Source: Humisphaera borealis (GTDB lineage: Bacteria > Planctomycetota > Phycisphaerae > Tepidisphaerales > Tepidisphaeraceae). From it: DNA of 64,000 nt. The position numbers were made by a program, and so were the translations under genes. Below the pieces are notes generated by a model that saw only the letters and a program-made list of their open reading frames with translations, did not search any database and was not told the origin of the DNA. Shown piece by piece: positions 38,747-47,755 of this stretch. Positions within the stretch are counted from its first letter, which is position 1; each line of letters begins with the position of its first letter. The stretch is from the NCBI RefSeq assembly GCF_015169395.1, contig NZ_CP063458.1, positions 5,208,001-5,272,000 of the forward strand, in the 5' to 3' direction.

Positions 38747-41700
38747 TTGCAGACCGGTCCTCTGGGTACCGCCAGCTTGACCAAGGGCAACGCCGGCACC
38801 CTGACCCTCACCGCCGCCAACACCTGGACCGGCGGCACCCGCATCAATAACGGGCGGCTCGTTCTCGCCGGCGGCGACAACCGGCTTTCGGTCGCCGGAG
38901 GGTTAACCTTCGGCAATGCCGCCAACAGCGGCATTGTGCAGCTCGGCGACGCCGCCGCTGCGAGCAACCAGACCGTCACCAACCTGACGATCTCCGGCAC
39001 CGGCGCCGCCAACGCCGTCGTGGGTGGACATACCAGCAACTCCGTCCTCACGATCAACAACTCAGCGGCGATCACCGCGTCGCCGATCTTCGGCGGCGTT
39101 GGCACCAACGAGAACAATCTGTCACTGGTCAAGACCGGCACCGGCAGTCTGACGCTGGACAAAAGCAATTCCTTCGCCGGCAACCTGGACGTGCAAAGCG
39201 GCCAGGTGACGATCACCAACGGCAGCGCCCTGGGCACCGGCACCAAAACGGTGTCACTCAGCACGGCCGGTGCAGCAGCCCCCAGCCTGCGCCTCAACGC
39301 CGCGGCAGGGTTCGGACTCGATGCATCGATCGCGCTCGTCACCAGCAACGATGACGCGACCGCGCCTGCCATCCTCAACGCCGGCGGCACCAACATCATC
39401 GGCGGCACCATCGGCCTGGCCGGCGGGGGCTTTGGCGGAGGCCACACCCGCATCGGCATCGCCGCCGGGTCGCTCGCGATCAACGGAAACATCACCCCGA
39501 CCGCATCGGCGGGCGCGGACCGGGTTCTTACGCTCGACGCCGCTGCCGCCACCTCCGGAACGATCAACGGCCTGGTCAACGACAACGCCGGATTCAAGAT
39601 TTCAGTCGTCAAGGAAGGCGCTGGCACCTGGACCCTTTCCGGGGCGAACAACTACGGCGGATCGACGACCGTCAACACCGGCCGCTTGAACATCACGACA
39701 GCCCAGACCGGCAATGGTGCGATTTCCGTTGCTACCGGTGCTTCGCTGGGCGTCTCGCTCGCCTCGGCGGGGCAGACCCTGAACGCGCCATCGCTCACAC
39801 TTGCCGCCGGGGCTTCGCTCTCGCTGAACCTCGGCGGGTTCGGCAATCCGTCCGTCGCCGCTATCACGCCAACGACCTTCTCGACCGCCGCCGTGAACCA
39901 GATCAACGTCGCCGCGACCGGGCTGGCGATCGGCGCTTTCGACCTGATCGATTACGCCGGAAGCATCGGCGGTTCCGGCTTTGCCGGGCTCTCGCTGGGT
40001 TCCCTGCCGGCACGCGTGTCGGCAGAACTGGTCGATGCACCCGGCGTCGTGCGGTTGAAGATCAACTCTTTCGATCTGCCGCGCTGGACCGGCGCAGTCG
40101 ATGCGGTCTGGGACCTTGACCCCGACGGCACAGGCGCTACCGGCACTGCCAACTGGGCTCTGGCCGGCGGCGGCGCAACGAAATACCTCCAGGGCACCGG
40201 AGGGACCGATAGCGTTGTGTTCGACGACTCGGCAACAGGTTCCACCACCATCTCGCTCTTCGCTACGACGCCACTGACGCCGGCTTCGATCAAGGTCGAT
40301 GCTTCCTCCAAAACCTACACCTTCGTCGGAAGCGGAAGAATCAGCGGCTCGTCCAGCCTACTGAAAACGGGAACAAGCACCCTTATTCTCGCCAATACCG
40401 GCGGCAACGATTTCAATGGCGTCACGTCCATCGTCGGCGGCACGCTCCAGATCGGCGACGGATCGACCCCGCTCGCCGGACAACTGGGAACCGGGGATGT
40501 CATCAACAACGCGGCACTCGTCTTCAATCGCCCCGACGACCTCACCGCAGCCAACTCCATCAGCGGTTTGGGTTCGGTCACAAAGCAGGGCGCGGGCGTC
40601 CTGACACTGTCGGGTGTGAACGCGACCTATACCGGGTCGATCACCGTCGCGGCCGGCACTTTGAAGGTCGGCAACGCCGCCGCCTTGGGGACTGCTTCCG
40701 GCAACACCGCCGTCGCCGCCGGCGCGACACTCGACATCACCGGCTTCAGCCTGAGTGAGCCCATTCAACTCAACGGTGGCACGATCAAATCGCTCAGCGG
40801 AACGGTCACCGCAACGACCGGCACGCTGACGCTCAACGGCGGTGGAACGGCCGACGTCACCGCCGGAACGTTCACCATCAGCGGCCCAGTCGGCGGGACC
40901 GGCGGGTTTTCAAAGAGCGGCGCCGGCACCACCGTGCTGGGTGGCACGACGAGCTTCGCCGGCGGACTGACCGTCAACGCCGGTACGCTCATCCTTTCCA
41001 CCAATGCAGGCTACACCGGCGGAACAACCGTCACTGGTGGCACGCTTCAGATCGGAGCGAGTGTCTCCGCCACCGCCGGCGCGCCGGGAACGGGCGACAT
41101 CGCCCTCAACCCCGCCGCAGCCGGCATCGCGACGCTGAACATTCTTCGCGGCGACAGCCTGGTGATCTCGAACAACATCACCAGCAGTGGTGCCGGCACC
41201 AACGCCGTCACGATCGGCGCGGCCGGAAGCGGTACGATCACCTTCAGCGGAACCAATACCTTTACCGGCAACGTGACCGTCAACGCCGGTTCCCTGGTGA
41301 TCACCAACAGCAGCGCGCTAGGCATCGGCCCCAAGTCGGTCAGTCTTGCGAACGCTTCGCTGCCGAGCCTGCGGCTCGACGGCTCGGCCGGTCCGATCAC
41401 ACTCGCGGCTGGCATCAACTTCCGGGCCAGCAGCGACGGTTCGGGCACTAACCCCGGAGCGATCGTCAACGTTGCCGGGAATAACATCATCAACGGCGAC
41501 ATCGCGCTGGTGAACGGCGGTGGCGGCCAGGGCAGGGTCGTCTCTCTCGCCGACACACTTACCCTCAACGGCCTTATCGACGCCAACACCGCCACCGGTG
41601 CGCGGACGCTGCTCATCGGCGGTCCGGGCAACGGTATCGTCAACGGCGCGGTCGCCGACTGGCTCGATACGGCCACCAGCGCCAACCGCGTGGTTTCCGT

Positions 41701-43105
41701 CACCAAGGACGGGACCGGAACCTGGACGCTCGCCGGAACCAACACCTTCACGGGCGCCGTCGCCATCCAGAACGGAACCCTCCGGGTCGGCAGCGTCGCG
41801 ACGAACGGCACGGCACAGCCACTCGGCGTCGCATCGAGCGCCATCACGCTCGGTGCAGCGACAACCAGCGGCACCTTCGAGTACACCGGGCCGACCGCGA
41901 CCCTCGATCGGCCGATTACCGTCGTCGCCAACAGCATCGGCAGCGTGGTCCGCAACAGCGGCGGCGGTGTTCTGACCCTCGGCGGAGCAATCACCAAGAA
42001 CGGTACCAAGCTCACGCTGACCGGCGGCACCTTTGTCGTGAACGGCAACATCACCGGTGCCAACGCCAACTCAGACCTGATCATCGACGCCGCCACGGTC
42101 ACTCTTGCGGGCGCGGCCAGCACCTATAACGGACCGACGCTGGTGTACGGCGGGGCGACACTCAAGAACGGCGTACTCAACGGCATTCCAGTCGGTTCCA
42201 CGCTGACACTCGGCCAAGCCTCGAGCAACACCGCCGGCACCTTTGATCTCGGCGGGTTTGACCAGACCCTCAGTGGCATTGCCTCGGCCGGATCGGCCGT
42301 CAGCCAGGTCACCAACTCGGCCGCATCCGGCACGGCGACACTGACCATCACCGGATCGAGCAGCTTCGGCGGTCTTCTGAAAGACGGTCCGACCGCGTCG
42401 CTGGCGCTGGCCAAGAGCACCGGCGGCGTCCTGACCATCACGGGTGCCAACACCTACGGCGGCCCGACTTCCGTGACCGCCGGCACGTTGCTCGCCAACA
42501 ACTCGACCGGATCGGCTACCGGCTCCGGAGCCGTATCCGTCAGTGGCGGCGGCACCATCGGCGGCTCGGGCAGCATCGCGGGAAACCTCACCATCGCCGG
42601 CCTCGGAACACTTTCGCCGGGTAACAGCGTCGGCACGATCACCACGAGCGGCGGACAGGAATGGCAGGGCGGCGGCACCTACCGCTGGGAAATCGCCGAC
42701 CCATCGCTCGCACCCGGCACCGGCTGGGACCTCGCCGAACTCGGCGCAGGCACGCTGAAGATTTCGGCTACGCCCGCGTCGAAGTTCAAGATCGACATCG
42801 TCCAGCAGGGCTCGGCAGCGCCCGCAGGGGCCGTTGACCCGGACGCCTGGTTCACCATCGCACACGCCGGCGCGCTCACCGATGCGGCCGGTGCCCCGCT
42901 CGACCTCCTGACGGTCTCCAATCTCTTCGACTTGCCGAGCAATGTCGGCGAAGCGTGGGAGGTTCGAGTTCAGGATGTCGGAGGGGGCGGCGGGTACAAC
43001 ATCCAGCTCAGCGCCGTTCCCGAACCCGCGTCGCTCGCCGGCATCGCCGTCGCAGCAACCGGCCTTCTGTCCCGCCGCCGACGGGCGCGTCGCCTTCGCT
43101 CTTGA
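38747..43105 (+). CDS. Autotransporter-associated beta-strand-repeat protein with PEP-CTERM tail; 5' end missing
   Basis: At least 1,452 residues of Gly/Thr/Asn/Ala-rich beta-helix repeats of the autotransporter-associated type (repeating patterns such as KTGTGSLTLDKSNSFAGNL, GAGVLTLSGVNATYTGS and KDGTGTWTLAGTNTFTGA). The end is a PEP-CTERM sorting signal: VPEPASLAGIAVAATG then LLSRRRRARR. Such proteins are exported and anchored or processed at the surface. The first start-like codon is an internal TTG at 38747; the frame is open back to 38450 with coding-like sequence from about 38561 (SSGALNGNLVTASG), yet contains no ATG or GTG and no signal peptide. The real beginning is therefore absent, so this may be a pseudogene or a rearrangement product. 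Confidence 0.75.
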   Translation: MQTGPLGTASLTKGNAGTLTLTAANTWTGGTRINNGRLVLAGGDNRLSVAGGLTFGNAANSGIVQLGDAAAASNQTVTNLTISGTGAANAVVGGHTSNSVLTINNSAAITASPIFGGVGTNENNLSLVKTGTGSLTLDKSNSFAGNLDVQSGQVTITNGSALGTGTKTVSLSTAGAAAPSLRLNAAAGFGLDASIALVTSNDDATAPAILNAGGTNIIGGTIGLAGGGFGGGHTRIGIAAGSLAINGNITPTASAGADRVLTLDAAAATSGTINGLVNDNAGFKISVVKEGAGTWTLSGANNYGGSTTVNTGRLNITTAQTGNGAISVATGASLGVSLASAGQTLNAPSLTLAAGASLSLNLGGFGNPSVAAITPTTFSTAAVNQINVAATGLAIGAFDLIDYAGSIGGSGFAGLSLGSLPARVSAELVDAPGVVRLKINSFDLPRWTGAVDAVWDLDPDGTGATGTANWALAGGGATKYLQGTGGTDSVVFDDSATGSTTISLFATTPLTPASIKVDASSKTYTFVGSGRISGSSSLLKTGTSTLILANTGGNDFNGVTSIVGGTLQIGDGSTPLAGQLGTGDVINNAALVFNRPDDLTAANSISGLGSVTKQGAGVLTLSGVNATYTGSITVAAGTLKVGNAAALGTASGNTAVAAGATLDITGFSLSEPIQLNGGTIKSLSGTVTATTGTLTLNGGGTADVTAGTFTISGPVGGTGGFSKSGAGTTVLGGTTSFAGGLTVNAGTLILSTNAGYTGGTTVTGGTLQIGASVSATAGAPGTGDIALNPAAAGIATLNILRGDSLVISNNITSSGAGTNAVTIGAAGSGTITFSGTNTFTGNVTVNAGSLVITNSSALGIGPKSVSLANASLPSLRLDGSAGPITLAAGINFRASSDGSGTNPGAIVNVAGNNIINGDIALVNGGGGQGRVVSLADTLTLNGLIDANTATGARTLLIGGPGNGIVNGAVADWLDTATSANRVVSVTKDGTGTWTLAGTNTFTGAVAIQNGTLRVGSVATNGTAQPLGVASSAITLGAATTSGTFEYTGPTATLDRPITVVANSIGSVVRNSGGGVLTLGGAITKNGTKLTLTGGTFVVNGNITGANANSDLIIDAATVTLAGAASTYNGPTLVYGGATLKNGVLNGIPVGSTLTLGQASSNTAGTFDLGGFDQTLSGIASAGSAVSQVTNSAASGTATLTITGSSSFGGLLKDGPTASLALAKSTGGVLTITGANTYGGPTSVTAGTLLANNSTGSATGSGAVSVSGGGTIGGSGSIAGNLTIAGLGTLSPGNSVGTITTSGGQEWQGGGTYRWEIADPSLAPGTGWDLAELGAGTLKISATPASKFKIDIVQQGSAAPAGAVDPDAWFTIAHAGALTDAAGAPLDLLTVSNLFDLPSNVGEAWEVRVQDVGGGGGYNIQLSAVPEPASLAGIAVAATGLLSRRRRARRLRS

Positions 43106-43139
43106 GCGTTGTCAGTCCGGCAAGGTCGCTAGGCGTCAG

Positions 43140-43246
43140 GCCGAACGAACCCAAGGCGATCGCCTACTCGCCAAACGAACCCGAGGCGGCGGCTCAAACT
43201 GCCGAACGAACCCAACGGGTTCCTGATTTCGCCGAACGAACCCGAG
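43140..43246. repeat. Four direct repeats GCCRAACGAACCCRA, period 30-31 bp
   Basis: Copies begin at 43140 (first base variant), 43170, 43201 and 43231. The 13-14-base core is nearly invariant while the 15-17 bases between copies differ. On the minus strand this reads as recurring GFVR/GSFG peptides, and on the plus strand as NEP/ERT peptides, which I associate with a dispersed repeat found in intergenic DNA of planctomycetes; that association is from memory and not checked. Confidence 0.65.
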
Positions 43247-43338
43247 CCAACCCTCGACGTCGGCTTCCTATGGTTGCCTTCTACCTCCCGAAACAAGACC
43301 GCTCGGCTCGATCCTCCACCGCGCATGACGCTCCGAGA

Positions 43339-43419
43339 GAGCCGCGCACGAAGTAAGCCGGAACGGCGCGGAAACGGCGCGATGCCGCGTCCCACGCCCG
43401 CCTACTTCGTGCGCGGCTC
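43339..43419. repeat. 17-bp perfect inverted repeat, 47-base loop
   Basis: GAGCCGCGCACGAAGTA (43339-43355) and its exact reverse complement (43403-43419). The loop contains a direct duplication of ACGGCGCG. It could be a transcription end structure for the PEP-CTERM gene, a non-autonomous mobile element, or a structured RNA; nothing decides between them here. Confidence 0.6.
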
Positions 43420-43780
43420 CTTGAAATGTCACAGCCGCTGTCGAATCGTCCGAGTCGATACGCCAATGCCGCGTCCGCGACGAGCCACGCGACCCGCCGA
43501 CAGAAAACCTTCATCCCGCCATACGCCACCCGGTCCGACACCCCGACCGACGACGGATCACACCCGCGACGACCAGGCACCAACCAGCGCCAGCCAAACC
43601 CCGAACGACCGCCAAAGGCGGACGATCTGGGCAGGCCTATTAGTACGGTATATGTTAAGTTCAAATGCTCGATTTGCAAGCGAAAACCTTGAATCCAGCA
43701 CGGGCCTTGAATGCTGTGGTTGGGCGGCCTACTTTGCGCCTTGGGGCAGGTACTTTGCGCCCGGCATCTGCGCGCACTGG

Positions 43781-43807
43781 AAGCCCGGCCTTTCGGCCCG
43801 GCTTTTT
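43781..43807 (+). terminator. Rightward terminator-like hairpin without an obvious gene
   Basis: AAGCC-C-GGCC-TTTC-GGCC-C-GGCTT followed by TTTT: a hairpin with one C-C mismatch and a T-run on the plus strand. No convincing plus-strand gene precedes it within 600 bases, so it may end an unrecognised RNA or the PEP-CTERM transcript. Confidence 0.55.
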
Positions 43808-43849
43808 AAACTGACCTCGAATGTCGATTGAAGCACGTTCGATCGGGCT

Positions 43850-44332
43850 TCAATCCGTCCCCTTCTCTCGCCTCAGCGCGGGTAGAACCACCGCGTTAAG
43901 GAACCGCCGGCAGTACCTCAGAGTTGGCACTGCCCATTTCTTTGACTTCGCTTCATCCACTGTGAGCTGGTAGCAGACCCGAGCCGATAGCAGCCCGCCG
44001 CCGAGATACCGCCGCCGTAGCTCGGCCAAGAAGGGGTGATAGTCCTCCTGGCCGCTCACGGCCGCCGAGCGTTCATCGTGGAGGCCGCGTAGGCCGTTCG
44101 CCAGGTATGACCGCCGCCAGCCGAACAGCGTGGACCGCGACAGCTCCCAACCGATCGCCGAAACCATCAGGAGGAAGCCCGCCGTCACTTCGGGTTCCCG
44201 CCGGCCGTTCCGCTTGCCTTCCTGGCGGGCCTCTTCCCACCACTGAACGATCCGCCGCTTGCGAAGCAGTTCCAGCCGCTCACTCTCGGTCAGGCGGGTC
44301 ATCCAGAGGTTGTCATCGGGTGTCTCCGTCAT
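43850..44332 (-). CDS. Hypothetical protein at the end of the Mu-like early operon
   Basis: A 160-residue basic protein starting four bases after the MuB-like stop. The N-terminal part is Arg/Glu/Trp-rich helix (RLELLRKRRIVQWWEEARQEG); the middle WELSRSTLFGWRRSYLANGLRGLHDERS resembles a winged or helix-turn-helix segment of transposase DNA-binding domains, and the end ARVCYQLTVDEAKSKKWAVPTLRYCRRFL continues that theme. It probably binds DNA and assists transposition or its control, by position. No family name can be given with confidence. Confidence 0.62.
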   Translation of the reverse strand: MTETPDDNLWMTRLTESERLELLRKRRIVQWWEEARQEGKRNGRREPEVTAGFLLMVSAIGWELSRSTLFGWRRSYLANGLRGLHDERSAAVSGQEDYHPFLAELRRRYLGGGLLSARVCYQLTVDEAKSKKWAVPTLRYCRRFLNAVVLPALRREKGTD

Positions 44333-44335
44333 GAT

Positions 44336-45490
44336 TCAGCCGATCTTCGCGGTGACTACGGGTCGCGCCTCTTCCATCCGGGCCTCGACCTGTTCGAAGG
44401 CCCGCCGATTGACCAACATCGCGTGTACGCTCCGCAGCATGTCGGCCGTCAATTCGCTTGCTCGGCTCTGGTGAATCTTCGTCGCCATCACCACGATGTT
44501 TCGGCATGCGCGCAGCCCGCCGGATCCGGGGAGGTTCGCCAGTTGCATCAGGTAGCCGACAGCGTCGGACGCCAGCCGCATCTTTGATTTCGCGAATACC
44601 TTGCGAACCTCCTCGGCGCTGAACAGCGGAGCGCCGAGCGGTCCGCCGTCGCTTCCGCCGCCGGACCGCTCGCACAGATCGCGGCGGATACCTATGCGGG
44701 ATCGGATTTGGCCCAACGGCTCACGCCCGCCGGTCTGGCGGCGTTCCAGGTAAGCCACCAGGTCCGTGCTGCCACTCAGCAGGATCGGGATTTCCGTGTG
44801 GTCGTGAAGGTCGCGAATGACGTTCAATGCCCTGTCAGAATCGCTGTCCGAGCAGAGCTTGTGAACCTCATCGATAATCAGCAGGCGTGGAGTCCCCTTG
44901 AGCTGCTCTTTGATCTTCACCAGCGCCTGTCGCGACTGGTGCCACTTCGCAAGCGACGTCCCGCAAATCTCGTGGCCGATCGCCTCTATCAGCCCGTGAG
45001 ACGATGCGCACGCCGTTTCGACCGACACAAACACGGTGCCAGGCTTCTCGGCTGCAACGGCCTTGAGAGCGAGCGTCTTGCCGATGCCTGTGTCGCCGTA
45101 GACAAGGCCGATTGTCTTCAACTCGATGGTCGCTTCCGCGACGGCCAGCACTTCCTCGGCAACGGTCGTCCATACGAAGTCTGTCGGCTTCGGTGCGTTC
45201 TCCCGCTTCAGTTCGTCTTCAAGCCAGCGGTCCAGATCAACGGCCAGGTCTTGCCAGTTGCCGTCTCTCTCGCCCCTGACCATCGCAGTCAGTGCGGCCT
45301 CGCTCGCTCCAATGGATCGGGCGGCTTTTGCATTGCTGATGCGCGTGCGCATCTGGAATTCCGTGTAGGCTCGGACAACGGCCGATGCCTGCTCCGGCGT
45401 CACGTTTGCCGGGTCGCGGATGACGCGTCCGGAACCGAGCGTGCGGCTCTGGTCAACAAGGCGATCGATTGGCTTGTCTCGGTTGTTCAT
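44336..45490 (-). CDS. MuB-like AAA ATPase (transposition target protein)
   Basis: A 384-residue protein with MuB layout: an N-terminal helix-turn-helix at about 55-95 (NAKAARSIGASEAALTAMVRG, then WQDLAVDLDRWLE) followed by an AAA+ domain with Walker A GDTGIGKT near 135 and Walker B LLIIDEVHKL near 205, sensor region PILLSGSTDLVAYLERR. In Mu, MuB binds target DNA and activates the transposase. The frame stays open upstream through the transposase gene, but the ATG at 45490, four bases after the transposase stop, is the evident start. Co-transcribed with the genes on both sides. Confidence 0.85.
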   Translation of the reverse strand: MNNRDKPIDRLVDQSRTLGSGRVIRDPANVTPEQASAVVRAYTEFQMRTRISNAKAARSIGASEAALTAMVRGERDGNWQDLAVDLDRWLEDELKRENAPKPTDFVWTTVAEEVLAVAEATIELKTIGLVYGDTGIGKTLALKAVAAEKPGTVFVSVETACASSHGLIEAIGHEICGTSLAKWHQSRQALVKIKEQLKGTPRLLIIDEVHKLCSDSDSDRALNVIRDLHDHTEIPILLSGSTDLVAYLERRQTGGREPLGQIRSRIGIRRDLCERSGGGSDGGPLGAPLFSAEEVRKVFAKSKMRLASDAVGYLMQLANLPGSGGLRACRNIVVMATKIHQSRASELTADMLRSVHAMLVNRRAFEQVEARMEEARPVVTAKIG

Positions 45491-45494
45491 GGGG

Positions 45495-47681
45495 TCACCC
45501 GATTGCCTCTCGCCGGCGCATGATCTCTCCCAGGGACAACGGCTCTTCCGCCTCTGCCTCGGGTTCCTCTTGCCGGTCGTAAATGAACCGCTGGCGGAGC
45601 TGCTCGAACGGGTCGCCTTGCACGCCGAGCAGGTCAACGGTGGATTCGCCGCCGGACGCCTGAATCGGCAGCGGCCCCTTGGCGAAGATGTCCAGCAAGT
45701 CGATTTCGGCGGACTCGCCAGGCTTCGTACGATCGGCCGGACGTTTGAGCGCGTTCCCGAGCTTGGCAAGCTCCGGGTCGTTTTCGGTCTGGACGATTCG
45801 AAGGTTCGGCGCGCCCGCAGCCCTGGCGGCGACTTCCGCCCGAACGCGTTCGACGTTGATGGAGTGCAGATGATCGGTCGTCGTGAACCCCTGGCGATCG
45901 CGTGATTCGAAGTATCGCCGGCGATCCTTCCGCACGGTTCGCTGTCGGGCGATCGCCTCACGCACCGACTGCTCATCCTTGGCCGCGAACGGTAGCCGCA
46001 CGTTCGACGCGGTGACCGCGATGAACTTCCGATCCGGCGTGTACACGGCGACGCGCGTAAGGTCCGCCGGGTCAACCCGCAACCGAACCTCTTCCCCGAA
46101 CCGCTGAACCATCGCGGCATCGAACTGGCCGTAGCGGATGCCTCGGTACTGGACGCCGTTGCGTCCGACCTTCTGAATCGGTGTCCACTTCCACCGCAGC
46201 ATCGCCCGCTGATCCGCCGTCGCCACGCGTCGCGTGGTCTGGCAGGCCGCGTAGACCTCCGCCGGCGTCCGACCTTCCATCGCGTCGCCGGTGTGGGCCT
46301 TGGCGTGATAGTCAGCGTCAAGCCACGCGGAGAAGAGCCGGGAAAACTCTTCCAGCGTCGGCGCTTCGCCTTTGTCGAGATGGCTTTGCAGAACTTCCGG
46401 CCGATTGTCCGGCTTGTTGCCGCAGTAGGTCGTGAACCGCTTGCCGAAGCCAAGCTCCAGCGTGCCGAAGAATCGCTCGATGGGTTTGGCGCGGGCGTTG
46501 TAGGGAAGGGAGTGCTGCCGGGCGATCTGCAGCTCGGCGAACAGGCCGGCCACATCGTCGGCGTCGAGCTGCAGACGGAATGACTTGCTCCGGATGAACC
46601 GCTGGGCCCGCGTCTCGCCTGTCAACGCGTATGAACGGTAGTCGCGGCCGTTGTCGATGTAGACACCCTCGGGAATGCCGAAGTGCTCAAACCCGGCGTC
46701 CAGCGCTTCCAGAATGACATCCTGATTCGGGTCGTGCGCGAAGATCTTCCAGCCCACGATCATCCGGCTTCGCAGGTCTTGCCAGGCCGTGAGCCACGGA
46801 CGCACCAACTTGCCGCCCGCGCTCACCCATACGTCGAACTGGTGATGATCCGCGCACCAGAGTTCATTGCTGGCAAGCTGGCCGAAGTCCCGCTCGATGA
46901 ACGGCTCGGCCTTGTCCCCGTAAGCCTTGTCGCCTTCCCGATGCATCAGCACGGCCGCCTTGGGCAGCGATCGGATGTAGCGTTTGCTCTGATCGTAAGA
47001 CCGCTGGCCGACGCCCTGCTCTGCGGCGATCTCCCGCGCGTCGCTCCAGCACTGTCGCAGGCTCGGCCGCCGGGTTGAGAAGTAGAGATCGCGGAGGATG
47101 GTAAAGAACGGGTCGACGTCGTCGCCCGGCCCCATCACCTGGCCGGACTCCACTTTCACCGACCGTCGATCGACAAGCCCGATTCGGCCGTCGCAACGGT
47201 ATGCCGTCGCCCACAATTCGAGCGTGCGCCGGCTCGGGACCTTCGCGGCGGATGTCTTTGCCGCCAGCATTTGCCGCTTGCGGAGAAAGTCCGCGGTCAC
47301 CTGATCGCGTGTGCGGCCCGCCGCCAGGCCCGCCGCCAACTCGCCGTGCCAGGCTTTCAGGATTTGCTCCCGTTCGATGACGGTGGCACGCTGGGCATCG
47401 GTCAACGTCCGCAGGTCCGCCGGAAGCTGCTCGGCGAACAGCACGCGGGCGAATCGCGGATCGGCGTCCTCGCGAACCTCCCACCGCGATCGGCGACCCT
47501 GACCGCGCACCTGGCGAGCCAAGCCCGCCGCCAGCCATCGCTCGGCGCACTCGCGGCGAACGTGCCGTTCGTCCAGGCCCGATCGCCTCGCTGCTTCTGT
47601 GGCTTCGATCCAGGCGACACCCTTTGGGGCCGGCGGTGGGACCGCCGCCGGCAAAGAAGAGGTTGGCAGTGATTGCGTCAT
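45495..47681 (-). CDS. MuA-like DDE transposase
   Basis: A 728-residue transposase. An N-terminal Mu-type DNA-binding segment (WIEATEAARRSGLDERHVRRE) precedes the RNase-H-like catalytic core with the three acidic residues in expected context: ELWCADHHQFDVWV near 275, VYIDNGRDYRSY near 340 and KPIERFFGTLELGF near 400. The Mu C-terminal beta domain (WTPIQKVGRNGVQYRGIRYG, ... RVDPADLTRVAVYT) follows. It cuts element ends and joins them to target DNA. I use the ATG at 47681; longer in-frame sequence upstream lacks coding character and enters the preceding gene. All catalytic residues are present, so activity is possible even though the element looks truncated. Confidence 0.88.
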   Translation of the reverse strand: MTQSLPTSSLPAAVPPPAPKGVAWIEATEAARRSGLDERHVRRECAERWLAAGLARQVRGQGRRSRWEVREDADPRFARVLFAEQLPADLRTLTDAQRATVIEREQILKAWHGELAAGLAAGRTRDQVTADFLRKRQMLAAKTSAAKVPSRRTLELWATAYRCDGRIGLVDRRSVKVESGQVMGPGDDVDPFFTILRDLYFSTRRPSLRQCWSDAREIAAEQGVGQRSYDQSKRYIRSLPKAAVLMHREGDKAYGDKAEPFIERDFGQLASNELWCADHHQFDVWVSAGGKLVRPWLTAWQDLRSRMIVGWKIFAHDPNQDVILEALDAGFEHFGIPEGVYIDNGRDYRSYALTGETRAQRFIRSKSFRLQLDADDVAGLFAELQIARQHSLPYNARAKPIERFFGTLELGFGKRFTTYCGNKPDNRPEVLQSHLDKGEAPTLEEFSRLFSAWLDADYHAKAHTGDAMEGRTPAEVYAACQTTRRVATADQRAMLRWKWTPIQKVGRNGVQYRGIRYGQFDAAMVQRFGEEVRLRVDPADLTRVAVYTPDRKFIAVTASNVRLPFAAKDEQSVREAIARQRTVRKDRRRYFESRDRQGFTTTDHLHSINVERVRAEVAARAAGAPNLRIVQTENDPELAKLGNALKRPADRTKPGESAEIDLLDIFAKGPLPIQASGGESTVDLLGVQGDPFEQLRQRFIYDRQEEPEAEAEEPLSLGEIMRRREAIG

Positions 47682-47755
47682 GAGGTACAGTCCCGTGGTC
47701 TTTAATGCCGGTCCGACCGCTTTCGCGGAGAGCCCGGTGTTAATGGAAGTCTGAT

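Larger units (their letters stand above)
43106..43849. other. Repeat-rich non-coding stretch between the PEP-CTERM gene and the Mu-like element
   Basis: About 740 bases without a gene I can support. Several overlapping frames of 60-190 codons exist but are Arg/Pro-rich and unlike proteins. The stretch contains a four-copy repeat (43140-43246), a 17-bp inverted repeat (43339-43419), a duplicated TACTTTGCGCC (43731 and 43751) and a rightward terminator-like hairpin (43781-43807). It marks the left boundary of the phage-like element. Confidence 0.5.

Noticed and set aside
43140-43246. CRISPR-like array
   Set aside because: The repeated unit is only about 14 bases, spacers are 15-17 bases, only four copies exist, and no cas genes are nearby.
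43274-43831. 185-codon plus-strand frame in the repeat region
   Set aside because: Extremely Arg/Pro/Thr-rich, crosses the inverted repeat, and has no ribosome site or relative I recognise.
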